Shown here piece after piece: positions 28,201 to 36,093 of a DNA stretch of 64,000 bases. A program made the position numbers and the translations under genes. Under the pieces are notes generated by a model that was not told the origin of the DNA, searched no databases, and saw only the letters and a program-made list of their open reading frames with translations. Numbering within the stretch: position 1 is the stretch's first letter; each line of letters opens with the position of its first letter. Source of the stretch: DATAGF01 sp963819845 (GTDB taxonomy: Bacteria > Actinomycetota > Thermoleophilia > Miltoncostaeales > Miltoncostaeaceae); NCBI GenBank assembly GCA_963819845.1, contig CAWFXQ010000013.1, positions 434,001 to 498,000 of the forward strand, written 5' to 3'.

Positions 28201-29007
28201 GACGACGACGGCGCCCCGGCCACGACCTCGCGCCAGGTCGTCGTCGCCGACCAGCCCCCGCCCAACCAGGCCCCGACGGCCGCGTTCACGGTGAGCCCCG
28301 CCTCACCCCAGACCGGCCAGTCGGTGACCTTCACCGACAGCTCCACCGACGCCGACGGCACCATCGCCTCGCGCGCCTGGGACACCGACGACGACGGGTC
28401 CTACGACGACGGCACCGGCACGACCGCCTCGCGCGCCTTCCCGAGCGCCGGCACCTTCACCGTGAGGCTCCGGGTGACCGACGACGACGGCGCGCCGGCG
28501 ACGACCTCGCGCCAGGTGACCGTGACCGGCGCGCCGCCGCCGCCGCCCCCCGGCAACCTGATCGCCAACCCGTCGTTCGAGGTCAACACGGTCGGCTGGT
28601 CGGGCTTCCAGGGCTCGCTGGCGCGCGAGGTGCTGGCCGGCGCTCCGAATGGCGGCGCCGTGGCGCGCGCGACCCGCTCCAGCGGCACCTACTTCACCCT
28701 CGACGGCGGCGACAACGTCACCTCCACGGCGGCGGCCACCTACACCGCGACGGCCTGGGTGAAGGCCGCCAACGCCTCCTCGGTGGGCAAGCCGATCCAG
28801 ATCAAGCTGCGGGAGCGGTCGCAGGTGGGCGTCGTGGTGGCCGACGTCGGCTCGGTGAGCGTCTCCCTGAGCACCGCCTGGCAGCAGGTCACGGTGCAGC
28901 GCGCGCCCTCCGTCGGCAACCGCCTCGGGGTGCGCCTGAGCCACACCTCGGCCGTCGCCGGCGACGCCTTCCACGCCGACGCGATCACCCTGACGACCGG
29001 GGGCTGA
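25228..29007 (+). CDS. Secreted galactose/glyoxal-oxidase-like protein with PKD and carbohydrate-binding-like modules
   Basis: A 1259-residue secreted protein. After the signal (VAAVAAVSLAAGLSGAVAA), a seven-bladed Kelch-type domain carries hallmarks of copper-radical oxidases: NLFCAGQ (crosslinked Cys), GRWYPTAT (radical Tyr), RAYHSTALL (axial Tyr plus His ligand) and THGNDMNQRH (second His) in the DUF1929 C-terminal domain. Four PKD domains (NQAPTAAFTVSPASPQTGQS type) and two beta-sandwich modules (NLIANPSFEVNTVGWSGF) follow as PKD-PKD-module-PKD-PKD-module. Such oxidases turn alcohols or aldehydes into products plus H2O2; substrate unknown. A 1035-bp period repeats nearly identically. GTG 25228 is chosen from its -10 spacing; GTG 25222 is an alternative. 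Confidence 0.87.
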   Translation: MCDAGRPRGRLAGPVAAVAAVSLAAGLSGAVAAPSPSPALERLATGPTSAKALKAEARLRKLEDRALGGAHAAEHAAVRAKTRRVKAARLRAGLRPLLPPSSRRRGLRALAVGDPAQVGRWGPSRTVPAVAVHATLLPTGNILFVQQDGSSRGVGYVYDPVSGDGHRVDPPANLFCAGQVQLADGRILFTGGTLNYTGGDRWFGLNQLWIFDPYAETWTRQVDMRKGRWYPTATRLPDGRVMITSGWDETGTLTTNTDVEIFTPGGATGSIQLVHTGRPVQFYPHYLVLPDGRALLGGPGRSNSAFFDLATYQFTDLPILPESRVGYGGGVLLPGPPSGSTVAFLAGGGGTPNTHRLNLQNAAAGWTNAAPLPQTRRNLNTVLLPDGTLLGVGGNSTGEEGLPQRETLLYTPSANTWTRLADQTEQRAYHSTALLLPDGRVWSGGDNTASGGGNASDAVEVFEPPYLFRGSRPSVTAAPSQLGYGNAFSIQADGAPTRAVLMSPGSATHGNDMNQRHVELAVSATAGGLTATAPANANLAPPGDYMLFVLTADGVPSVARWVRLGSGAPPPPPPNQPPAASFTVVPASPLTGQQVTFTDTSTDADGTIAARAWDTDDDGSYDDGTGTTAARTFTAPGTYTVRVQVTDDDGAPATTSRQVVVADQPPPNQAPTAAFTVSPASPQTGQSVTFTDSSTDADGTIASRAWDTDDDGSYDDGTGATASRAFPSAGTFTVRLRVTDDDGAPATTSRQVTVTGAPPPPPPGNLIANPSFEVNTVGWSGFQGSLAREVLAGAPNGGAVARATRSSGTYFTLDGGDNVTSTAAATYTATAWVKAANASSVGKPIQIKLRERTPSGTTVADVGSPNLTLTTSWQQITVQRTTAAGNRLGVRLSHTSAVAGDAFHADAITLSTGGVEPPPNQSPSASFTSSPSAPQTGQSVTFTDTSTDADGTIASRAWDTDDDGTYDDGTGATASRAFPSAGTFTVRLRVVDDDGAPATTSRQVVVADQPPPNQAPTAAFTVSPASPQTGQSVTFTDSSTDADGTIASRAWDTDDDGSYDDGTGTTASRAFPSAGTFTVRLRVTDDDGAPATTSRQVTVTGAPPPPPPGNLIANPSFEVNTVGWSGFQGSLAREVLAGAPNGGAVARATRSSGTYFTLDGGDNVTSTAAATYTATAWVKAANASSVGKPIQIKLRERSQVGVVVADVGSVSVSLSTAWQQVTVQRAPSVGNRLGVRLSHTSAVAGDAFHADAITLTTGG
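27160..28835. repeat. Tandem duplication with 1035-bp period inside the oxidase gene
   Basis: The stretch from about 27160 to 27800 recurs almost base for base from about 28195 to 28835. The segment at 27241 matches 28276, and the one at 27541 matches 28576, both offset by 1035 bp (345 codons). The repeated part covers one PKD domain and most of one carbohydrate-binding-like module. High identity at silent sites indicates recent duplication or gene conversion. Confidence 0.85.
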
Positions 29008-29124
29008 GCGCCGCGGGCAGGTCGCCCTCGCCGGCAGTGCAGAGCGCGTGACTCCGCGAGGTTTCGACACCTGGGCGGCGGGGGCACGTTCCCTCATCCC
29101 CACCCGGCCCGGAGGACGGCGCAC

Positions 29125-29406
29125 ATGGGAATCATCGCCTTCATCTTCCTTGGTCTGATCGCGGGCGTGATCGCGAAGGCGATCCTGCCCGGGAAGCAGC
29201 CCGGGGGCATCATCGTGACCACCCTCGTCGGGATCGCCGGGGCCCTGATCGGCGGTCTCCTCGCCGGTGCCCTGTTCGGCGCCGACCCGCTCGACGAGTT
29301 CTGGGACGTCTCGACCTGGCTCACGGCCATCGTCGGCGCCATCGTGCTGCTGGCGGTCTGGGGCCTGATCGCCGACAACCGCTCCTCCCGGCGGCGCCTG
29401 GTCTGA
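29125..29406 (+). CDS. GlsB/YeaQ/YmgE-family stress membrane protein
   Basis: A 93-residue protein with three membrane spans: GIIAFIFLGLIAGVIAKAIL, the diagnostic PGKQPGGIIVTTLVGIAGAL glycine-rich pair, and a final LTAIVGAIVLLAVWGLI. The family (transglycosylase-associated in older naming) is linked to envelope stress; the molecular role is unknown. ATG 29125 has GGAGG 9 nt upstream. Confidence 0.9.
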   Translation: MGIIAFIFLGLIAGVIAKAILPGKQPGGIIVTTLVGIAGALIGGLLAGALFGADPLDEFWDVSTWLTAIVGAIVLLAVWGLIADNRSSRRRLV

Positions 29407-29448
29407 GCCGCCTGCCATCGGCCGCCGGTGTGAGAGCATCGGCGGCCG

Positions 29449-30225
29449 ATGAGCCGCCTGCACGCGCACGCCTGGGGGCCGGCCGGGGGACGCCCTGTGC
29501 TCGCGATCCACGGCATCACGGGCACCGGCGCCCGGATGCGGCGCCTGGCGCAGGAGGAGCTGCCCGCGATGCGGGTGGTCGCGCCCGACCTGCGCGGGCA
29601 CGGGCTCTCGACGTGGGACCCCCCGTGGTCGGTGGCCCAGCACGTCTCCGACCTCACGGCGCTGCTCGACGGCGCCGGGCTCGACGGGGTGGCGGTGATC
29701 GGCCACTCCTTCGGCGGGCTGATCGGCATGGCCCTCGCCGCGGCCGTCCCGCGGCGGGTGGAGGCCCTGGCCCTGGTCGACCCCGCCGGCGGCCTCCCGC
29801 CCGCCCGCGCGGGAGCGGAGGCCGAGCTCATCCGCCGCGACGACGGCTGGGCGAGCGTCGAGGAGGCCCGGGCCGCCCGCCTCGCCCTGCGCCCGGCCCA
29901 CGCCCGCGACACGGTGGAGGAGGACCTCGCGACGTTCCTCGAGCGGGACGGCGACGACCGGGTGCGGTTCCGCTTCAGCCGGCCCGCCGTGATCGCCGCG
30001 TGGAGCGATCTCGCCGGCCCCGTCCCCTCGCTGGCCGGCTACCCCGGGCGCGCGCTGCTGGTGGAGGCGCTCGGCGCCGACTACCTCACCGAGACGCTCC
30101 GCTCCCGCCTGCGCGAGGAGCTCGGCCCGCGCCTGTCGGAGTCGGCGATCGACGCCGGCCACATGCTCTACTGGGACGCGCGGGCCGAGCTGGGCGGCCT
30201 GCTGCGGGGGTTCCTGGCGGCGTGA
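29449..30225 (+). CDS. Alpha/beta-fold hydrolase
   Basis: A 258-residue hydrolase. Oxyanion strand AIHGITGTG, RVVAPDLRGHGLS, nucleophile elbow VIGHSFGGLIG (catalytic Ser) and the catalytic His in DAGHMLYWDA are in the right order; the acid is probably Asp in ALVDPAGG or in the later LGADYL region. Substrate unknown. Its stop overlaps the GTG of the quinone oxidoreductase (GTGA), so the two form an operon. Confidence 0.88.
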   Translation: MSRLHAHAWGPAGGRPVLAIHGITGTGARMRRLAQEELPAMRVVAPDLRGHGLSTWDPPWSVAQHVSDLTALLDGAGLDGVAVIGHSFGGLIGMALAAAVPRRVEALALVDPAGGLPPARAGAEAELIRRDDGWASVEEARAARLALRPAHARDTVEEDLATFLERDGDDRVRFRFSRPAVIAAWSDLAGPVPSLAGYPGRALLVEALGADYLTETLRSRLREELGPRLSESAIDAGHMLYWDARAELGGLLRGFLAA

Positions 30226-31199
30226 GGGCCATCGTGATCCGGGAGCCCGGTGGACCCGAGGTGCTCGAGCTGCGCGAGGTGGCCGACCCCTCGCCCGGGC
30301 CGGGCGAGGTGCTGCTCGACGTCGCCGCGACCGCGGTCAACCGGGCCGACCTGCTGCAGCGGATGGGCCGGTACCCTCCCCCGCCAGGCGCCAGCGAGAT
30401 CCTCGGGCTGGAGGCCGCGGGGACGGTCGCGGCGGCCGGCCCCGGCGTGCGTGGCTGGGCGCCCGGCGACCGGGCGATGGCGCTGCTGGCGGGCGGCGGC
30501 TACGCCGAGCGGGTGGCCGTCCCCGCCGGACACCTCCTCCCGGTGCCCCGGGGCTTGCGCATGACGGAGGCCGCCGCCGTCCCCGAGGTGTTCCTCACGG
30601 CGTTCCTGTCGCTGCGCCACCTCGCCCCCCTGGCCCCCGGCGAGACCCTCCTCGTGCACGCGGCCGCCAGCGGGGTCGGCACCGCGGCCATCCAGATCGC
30701 CCGGGAGCTGGGGGCGTCGGCCATCGGCACCGTCCGCCGGCCGGAGAAGGCGGAGGCCGTCACCGCCCTCGGGGCGACGGCGATCGTCACCGCCGACGGG
30801 GCGTTCGCCGACCGGGTCCGCGCCGCCACCGGCGGGCGCGGAGCCGACGTGGTCCTGGACCTGGTCGGCGCGGCGTACTGGGCCGAGAACGTGCGCGCCC
30901 TGGCGCGCCTGGGGCGCATCTCGGTGGTCGGCCTCGTGGGCGGGGCCCGGGCCGAGGTCGACCTCTCCGCCCTCCTGCCGCTGCAGGCGACCATCCGCGC
31001 CAGCACGCTGCGGGGCCGGACGACGGAGGAGAAGGCGCGGCTGGTGGCCGAGTTCGCCGAATGGGGTGTCCCGCGGCTCGCCGACGGGCGCCTGCGGCCG
31101 GTGATCGACCGGGTGCTGCCCCTCGCCGAGGCGGCGGACGCGCACCGGCTCGTGGGCGACGATGCGACGGTGGGCAAGGTCGTGCTGGTGACGGGCTGA
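30222..31199 (+). CDS. Quinone oxidoreductase (zinc-free MDR family)
   Basis: A 325-residue NADPH-dependent reductase of the medium-chain dehydrogenase superfamily. GGPEVLELREV at the start, AVNRADLLQRMGRYPPPPGA, GLEAAGTV, and the nucleotide-binding AAASGVGTAAIQIARELGA are typical of QOR/PIG3-type proteins, and the zinc-binding cysteines of alcohol dehydrogenases are absent. It reduces quinones or activated enones. It is translationally coupled to the hydrolase. Confidence 0.9.
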   Translation: MRAIVIREPGGPEVLELREVADPSPGPGEVLLDVAATAVNRADLLQRMGRYPPPPGASEILGLEAAGTVAAAGPGVRGWAPGDRAMALLAGGGYAERVAVPAGHLLPVPRGLRMTEAAAVPEVFLTAFLSLRHLAPLAPGETLLVHAAASGVGTAAIQIARELGASAIGTVRRPEKAEAVTALGATAIVTADGAFADRVRAATGGRGADVVLDLVGAAYWAENVRALARLGRISVVGLVGGARAEVDLSALLPLQATIRASTLRGRTTEEKARLVAEFAEWGVPRLADGRLRPVIDRVLPLAEAADAHRLVGDDATVGKVVLVTG

Positions 31200-31261
31200 G
31201 CCGTCGCGCGGATGCGATACGGTTGGCCCACGACGTCTCCCCGAGCGCAAGGGACGGATCA

Positions 31262-31414
31262 ATGAAGAAGCTCTTGGTGTTGCTCGCTCTTGCGGGACTC
31301 GCGTACTGGCTGGTGAAGGACCGCCTCGGCGGCGAGCCGGACGAGTTCGTCTTCACCGAGGCTCCGCCGGCCGGCGACGCCGAGACCCCGGCGCCCCCTC
31401 CGCCCGCGGGCTGA
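31262..31414 (+). CDS. Small single-span protein
   Basis: A 50-residue protein MKKLLVLLALAGLAYWLVKD with one N-terminal membrane helix and an acidic, proline-rich tail (DEFVFTEAPPAGDAE). A TACGGT -10-like box at 31218-31223 lies about 40 nt upstream. Short proteins with the DEFVFTE motif occur in related actinobacteria; function unknown. Confidence 0.6.
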   Translation: MKKLLVLLALAGLAYWLVKDRLGGEPDEFVFTEAPPAGDAETPAPPPPAG

Positions 31415-31436
31415 CCGCGGCCCAGGGGCGGGCGCC

Positions 31437-31928
31437 TTGGCCCTGCGCCTTCCCGACGACCAGGCCGAGCGCGTCCGCGGCCTCGATCCGGAGCTCCGGC
31501 TGGCGGCCGAGGCGCTCGGCGCGGGGCTGCGCGAGCAGCTCACCCGCCTCGCACCCGGCCTGACCCGCCCCTCGGAGGACGGCGGGGGCGACGGCGACGC
31601 CGTGCTGGTCAACCTCGACCTCGACCACGACGGGCCGCCCGATCCGCTGTCGCTGGCCGCCGTCATGGCGGCCCACCGCGCCTACGTCGCGGCGCGCGGC
31701 CGGCCGGAGGCCGTGAGCGCCGGCGCCCTGGCGCTCGCCCGGCTGCTCGTCTGGGCCCAGCGCGCGGCCCTGCTCGGGCCCCCGCCGCGCATCGTCTGGG
31801 TGGGCCCGGCGGCCCGCCGGCCCGGCGATCAGGAGGGCCGGCTGTCTCTCTCGGCGCGCTGCGCGGTCGAGATGGGCGGCGCGACCCGCCGCGCCGAGGC
31901 GGTGGCGCTCATCGAGGCGCCGGGCTGA
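31437..31928 (+). CDS. Uncharacterised alanine-rich protein
   Basis: A 163-residue soluble protein from a TTG at 31437, 22 nt after the small membrane protein. Helical N-terminus (DDQAERVRGLDPELRLAAEAL), a central strand (GDAVLVNLDLDHDGPPDPLS) and a C-terminal RIVWVGPAARRP ... CAVEMGGATRRAEAVALIEA. I recognise no family. It is convergent with rpoD, 21 bp apart. Confidence 0.5.
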   Translation: MALRLPDDQAERVRGLDPELRLAAEALGAGLREQLTRLAPGLTRPSEDGGGDGDAVLVNLDLDHDGPPDPLSLAAVMAAHRAYVAARGRPEAVSAGALALARLLVWAQRAALLGPPPRIVWVGPAARRPGDQEGRLSLSARCAVEMGGATRRAEAVALIEAPG

Positions 31929-31949
31929 CCCTGGCGCCACGGGCGCGCG

Positions 31950-33020
31950 TCAGTCCAGGAACTCCCGCAGGCGCTGGGTGTCGCGGAAGGCGTGCAGCTT
32001 GTTCAGCGTCTTGGCCTCGATCTGGCGGATGCGCTCGCGGGTGACGCCGAAGCGCTGGCCCACCTCCTCGAGCGTGCGGGGCTCCTCGCCGCGCAGGCCG
32101 AAGCGCAGCTCCAGGACCTTGCGCTCGCGGTGGGTGAGCTGGGAGAGGACGTCCTCGAGCTCCTCGCGGCGCATGAGCGTGCTGACGGCGTCGGCCGGCC
32201 CCTGCACGAGGCGGTCCTCGATCAGGTCGCCGAGCTCGGAGTCCTCGTCCTCCCCCACGGGCGTCTCCAGGGACACGGGCTCCTGGGCGACCTTCTGGAT
32301 CTCGCGCACCCGGTCGGTGGTGACCTCCAGCTCGGCGGCGACCTCGTCGACCGTCGGCTCGCGCCCGAGGTCCTGGAGGAGCTGGCGCTGCACCCGCGAG
32401 AGGCGGTTGATGGTCTCGACCATGTGGACGGGGACGCGGATCGTGCGGGCCTGGTCGGCGATCGCCCGCGTGATCGCCTGGCGGATCCACCATGTTGCGT
32501 ATGTCGAGAACTTGTAGCCCTTGCGGTAGTCGAACTTCTCCACCGCGCGGATCAGGCCCAGGTTGCCCTCCTGGATGAGGTCGAGGAAGGCGAGGCCGCG
32601 CCCCACGTAGCGCTTCGCGACCGACACCACCAGGCGGAGATTGGCCTCGATCAGCTCGGCCTTGGCGCCCATGTCGCGGTGCTCGATCCGCTTGGCGAGC
32701 GAGACCTCCTCGGCGGCCGTGAGCAGGGGCACCCGCCCGATCTCGCGCAGGTACATCCGCACGGGATCGCTGGAGTTCGCCTTCACCGACAGGTCCAGCC
32801 GCGGGCCCGCGCCGTTGGCGACGGGGTCCACGATCTCGGCCAGCACATCGACGCCCAGCTCCCCCAGCATCTGCAGCAGGCGCTCCTGCTGCTCCTCGGA
32901 GAGGTCGGCGGCGTCAACCACGTCCACGATGCGCGAGAGCGGCACCGCGCCCAGCTCGCGCCCCTCCTCGATCAGCTCGCGCACCTCCTCCACGCTCGTG
33001 ATCGAGACCTCTGTGCTCAT
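31950..33020 (-). CDS. rpoD: Primary RNA polymerase sigma factor (RpoD/SigA type)
   Basis: A 356-residue sigma-70 factor. A short region 1.1-like segment is followed by region 1.2 (DPVRMYLREIGRVPLLTAAEEVSLAKRIE), region 2 with the core-binding and -10-melting helix (LIQEGNLGLIRAVEKFDYRKG, KFSTYATWWIRQAITRAIAD), region 3 (PVHMVETINRLSRVQRQL) and region 4 with the -35 helix-turn-helix (TLEEVGQRFGVTRERIRQIE). These are group 1 features, so this is probably the housekeeping sigma. It starts 4 nt after the dnaG stop, preserving the classic primase-sigma operon. VVDVVDAAD contains a GTT-GAC codon pair. Confidence 0.94.
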   Translation of the reverse strand: MSTEVSITSVEEVRELIEEGRELGAVPLSRIVDVVDAADLSEEQQERLLQMLGELGVDVLAEIVDPVANGAGPRLDLSVKANSSDPVRMYLREIGRVPLLTAAEEVSLAKRIEHRDMGAKAELIEANLRLVVSVAKRYVGRGLAFLDLIQEGNLGLIRAVEKFDYRKGYKFSTYATWWIRQAITRAIADQARTIRVPVHMVETINRLSRVQRQLLQDLGREPTVDEVAAELEVTTDRVREIQKVAQEPVSLETPVGEDEDSELGDLIEDRLVQGPADAVSTLMRREELEDVLSQLTHRERKVLELRFGLRGEEPRTLEEVGQRFGVTRERIRQIEAKTLNKLHAFRDTQRLREFLD

Positions 33021-33024
33021 GCGA

Positions 33025-34743
33025 TCAGTCGTCCCCGCGGAGCGCGGCGCGCACCCGCCGCTCCAGATCGACCGTCCGGAGGTACCCGTCCTCGTCGCCG
33101 GCCTCCCGCAGCTCGGCCGCGCGGCGCCGCAGCATGGGCAGCTCCACCCGGTAGGCGGCCTCGCGCAGCTCGGCCTCGCTGACCTCGGCGTCGGCCAGCT
33201 CGAGCCGCAGGGCCAGCGCGACGTCGGCCAGATCTGCGGGCCAGGAGTCGAGCTGGCCGGATCCCGTCCTCAGGAGCTCGAAGGCGCGGCGGTGGTCGTC
33301 AACCTGGAAGGCGTCGGGGGGAAGGCTCTCCAGGTAGGAGCGGGCCGGGCCGGGAAGGGCCACGGCCATCGCCAGGAACCGGCGCTCGCGGATCTCCTCG
33401 GGGGAGAACTCCGGCCGGGTCGGCGCGGGCCGCCGCTCGGGGGCGTCCTGGCGCGACGAGTGGCGGAGCCGCTCCTCCAGACCCTGGGACAGCTGAAGCA
33501 GACTCACCGCCAACCGGACCCCATCGTCTTTCTCGACCGTGTCGTCAGGCAGCACCCGCAAGAGATCGGCGATCGCCTCGAACGCTTCCTGGCGGCCCCG
33601 GGGGGAGGACCCCGCCCGGCGAACGCGCGAACGGATCAGGGAACTTACCAGAGGTTCCGCGTCGCCGATCAGGCGGGCCAGCTCGGCCCGCCCCTCCGCG
33701 TCGGCGGCGAGGTCGCCCGGATCCTTCCCGGGGGGCAGCGCCACGGCGCGGAACGAGAGCTGGAGGCCCTTCGCCGCCTCGACGCTCCGCCAGGCCGCCT
33801 GTTCGCCCGCCGTATCGGCGTCGAAGCACAGCGTGACGCCGGACGCCCAGGTCTGCAGCCGCGTCAGCTGCTGGGGCGTGAGCGAGGTCCCCATGCAGGC
33901 GACGGCGTTGTCCACGCCGGCCGCGACGAGGCCCATGACGTCGGTGTAGCCCTCGGCCACGACGAAGAACTTCTCCCGGGCTGCGGTCCCGCGCGCGGCG
34001 TCGAGGCCGAACAGGAGGCTCCGCTTCTTGAAGTGGTCCCCCTCGGGGGAGTTCACGTACTTGGCCCGCTCGTTCGGGTCGAGGGTGCGGCCGCCGAACC
34101 CCTGCACGCGCCCCTGGCCGTCGGCGATCGGGAACATGATGCGCCCGGCGAAGAAGTCGGCCGTGCGGCCGGACCGCGACAGGCCGGTGCTCTGGAGCAG
34201 CTCCCGCGAGAAGCCCTCCGCGAGCGCCCGGCTCGTGAGCATCGCCCCGTGGGACGGCGCGTAGCCGATGCGGAAGCGCCGGACGAGGGGCTCGTCGAAG
34301 CCGCGGCCGAGCAGGTAGTCGCGCGCCGGCGCGGCCTCGCCCGCGTGCCAGAGGTACTTCTCGTAGAAGCCGGCCGCCCGCTCCAGCACCTGCTCGCGCT
34401 GCCGGCGGGCCTCGCGCCGCGCCCGGGCCTGCCCGTCCTCCTCGCTGTACTCGACGGGGATCCCGAACCGCTCGGCCAGCTGCTCGATCGCCTCGAAGAA
34501 GCTGGATGCGCCCTCCTGCTCCCGCATCCAGTCGATGGCGTCGCCGGTCGCGCCGCACCCGTGGCAGTAGTAGCGGCGGAAGTCCGGCGGCAGGAGGCTG
34601 AACGAGGGCGTCCGCTCCTCGTGGAAGGGGCACCTCCCCCACCAGCGGCCGCTGCGCCGGACCAGGCTCACGCGGCCCCGGATGAGCTCCACGAGGTCGG
34701 AGCCCTCGCGGACCGCGTCGATGGTCGCCTGGTTCGGTGGCAC
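33025..34743 (-). CDS. dnaG: DNA primase
   Basis: A 572-residue primase that makes RNA primers for replication. The zinc-binding domain is complete (CPFHEERTPSFSL ... YYCHGCGATGD; Cys-His-Cys-Cys). The N-terminal RNA polymerase region has RFRIGYAPSHGAM, the TOPRIM domain has VVAEGYTDVMGLVAAG and CFDADTAGEQAAWR, and a helicase-binding C-terminal helical domain ends at residue 572. GTG 34743 lies 7 nt from a TATCCT box, again leaderless. It leads the dnaG-rpoD operon. Confidence 0.96.
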   Translation of the reverse strand: MPPNQATIDAVREGSDLVELIRGRVSLVRRSGRWWGRCPFHEERTPSFSLLPPDFRRYYCHGCGATGDAIDWMREQEGASSFFEAIEQLAERFGIPVEYSEEDGQARARREARRQREQVLERAAGFYEKYLWHAGEAAPARDYLLGRGFDEPLVRRFRIGYAPSHGAMLTSRALAEGFSRELLQSTGLSRSGRTADFFAGRIMFPIADGQGRVQGFGGRTLDPNERAKYVNSPEGDHFKKRSLLFGLDAARGTAAREKFFVVAEGYTDVMGLVAAGVDNAVACMGTSLTPQQLTRLQTWASGVTLCFDADTAGEQAAWRSVEAAKGLQLSFRAVALPPGKDPGDLAADAEGRAELARLIGDAEPLVSSLIRSRVRRAGSSPRGRQEAFEAIADLLRVLPDDTVEKDDGVRLAVSLLQLSQGLEERLRHSSRQDAPERRPAPTRPEFSPEEIRERRFLAMAVALPGPARSYLESLPPDAFQVDDHRRAFELLRTGSGQLDSWPADLADVALALRLELADAEVSEAELREAAYRVELPMLRRRAAELREAGDEDGYLRTVDLERRVRAALRGDD

Positions 34744-34750
34744 CCCGCTC

Positions 34751-34756
34751 AGGATA
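34751..34756 (-). promoter_or_regulatory. Probable -10 box of dnaG-rpoD (leaderless)
   Basis: TATCCT on the minus strand, 7 nt from the dnaG GTG. The divergent msrA has its own TATCCT at 34789-34794, about 37 nt before its start. Confidence 0.55.
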
Positions 34757-34830
34757 GGGGGCGCGACGGAAGGGGGTGACGCCGGCGCTATCCTCGGATC
34801 GAGGCGGAACGACGGGATCGGAGGGACGAC

Positions 34831-35484
<654 letters not shown>

Positions 35485-35502
35485 CGCCGCGGCCGCCGGG
35501 GC

Positions 35503-35988
35503 TCAGAGAACCCAGACGATGAGGACGATCACCAGCAGCTGAGCGGCGACCGCGAGCCCGACGAGCGCGAGGCTCGCGGTGTTGTCGCGCAGGAAGGCCA
35601 CCAGCGACCGGTCGTGCTCGGCGCTCCCGGGCCCGGCGTCCATGACCGCCGGCACACGGCGCCCGGCCAGCACGCGGCGCGGGCCCGCGCGCTCCCGGCG
35701 GGCGGCGCGGACCGGGCGCGCCGGCATCACGACGTCGTCGAGCTCCTCGAACTCGGCGTCCTCGACGATCTCCCCCGGCACGGCGACGGTCACCTGGGGG
35801 CGCAGCAGGTCGAGCTTGGTCGGGCCGATGCCGCGCACCCGAGAGAGGTCCTCGACCGAGCCGAAGCCGCCGTTCTCCTCGCGCCACTCCACGATGTGGC
35901 GGGCGAGCGTGGGACCGACGCCGACCAGGCCGCAGAGCTCCGGCTCGCTGGCCGTGCCGATGTCGAGGAGGCCGTATCCGTCCTGCAC
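35503..35988 (-). CDS. Helix-hairpin-helix protein with C-terminal membrane anchor
   Basis: A 161-residue protein. Residues 1-65 hold paired helix-hairpin-helix motifs (ELCGLVGVGPTLARHIVEW, VEDLSRVRGIGPTKLDLL) like the DNA-binding domain of ComEA. A linker rich in Arg/Ala follows, and the protein ends with one membrane span (ASLALVGLAVAAQLLVIVLI). In ComEA the anchor is N-terminal, so the arrangement is reversed and the DNA-binding part would face the cytoplasm. No ComEC is seen nearby. A TTTACG/GATACT promoter lies upstream. Confidence 0.7.
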   Translation of the reverse strand: MQDGYGLLDIGTASEPELCGLVGVGPTLARHIVEWREENGGFGSVEDLSRVRGIGPTKLDLLRPQVTVAVPGEIVEDAEFEELDDVVMPARPVRAARRERAGPRRVLAGRRVPAVMDAGPGSAEHDRSLVAFLRDNTASLALVGLAVAAQLLVIVLIVWVL

Positions 35989-35997
35989 GACCGGGAC

Positions 35998-36028
35998 AGT
36001 ATCCCCGCTCGGGGTGCGATTCGTAAAC
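35998..36028 (-). promoter_or_regulatory. Promoter of the helix-hairpin-helix gene
   Basis: On the minus strand a GTTTACG element (36022-36028) is followed after about 18 nt by GATACT (35998-36003), which lies 9 nt before the GTG. It is one of the few places where both a -35 and a -10 candidate are visible. Confidence 0.45.
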
Positions 36029-36093
36029 GTTTCGTTGCCGCGTGGGCGCCGGCGCCGGCACGCCGCGACGGGCGGAGCATCTGGCAGGGCCGC

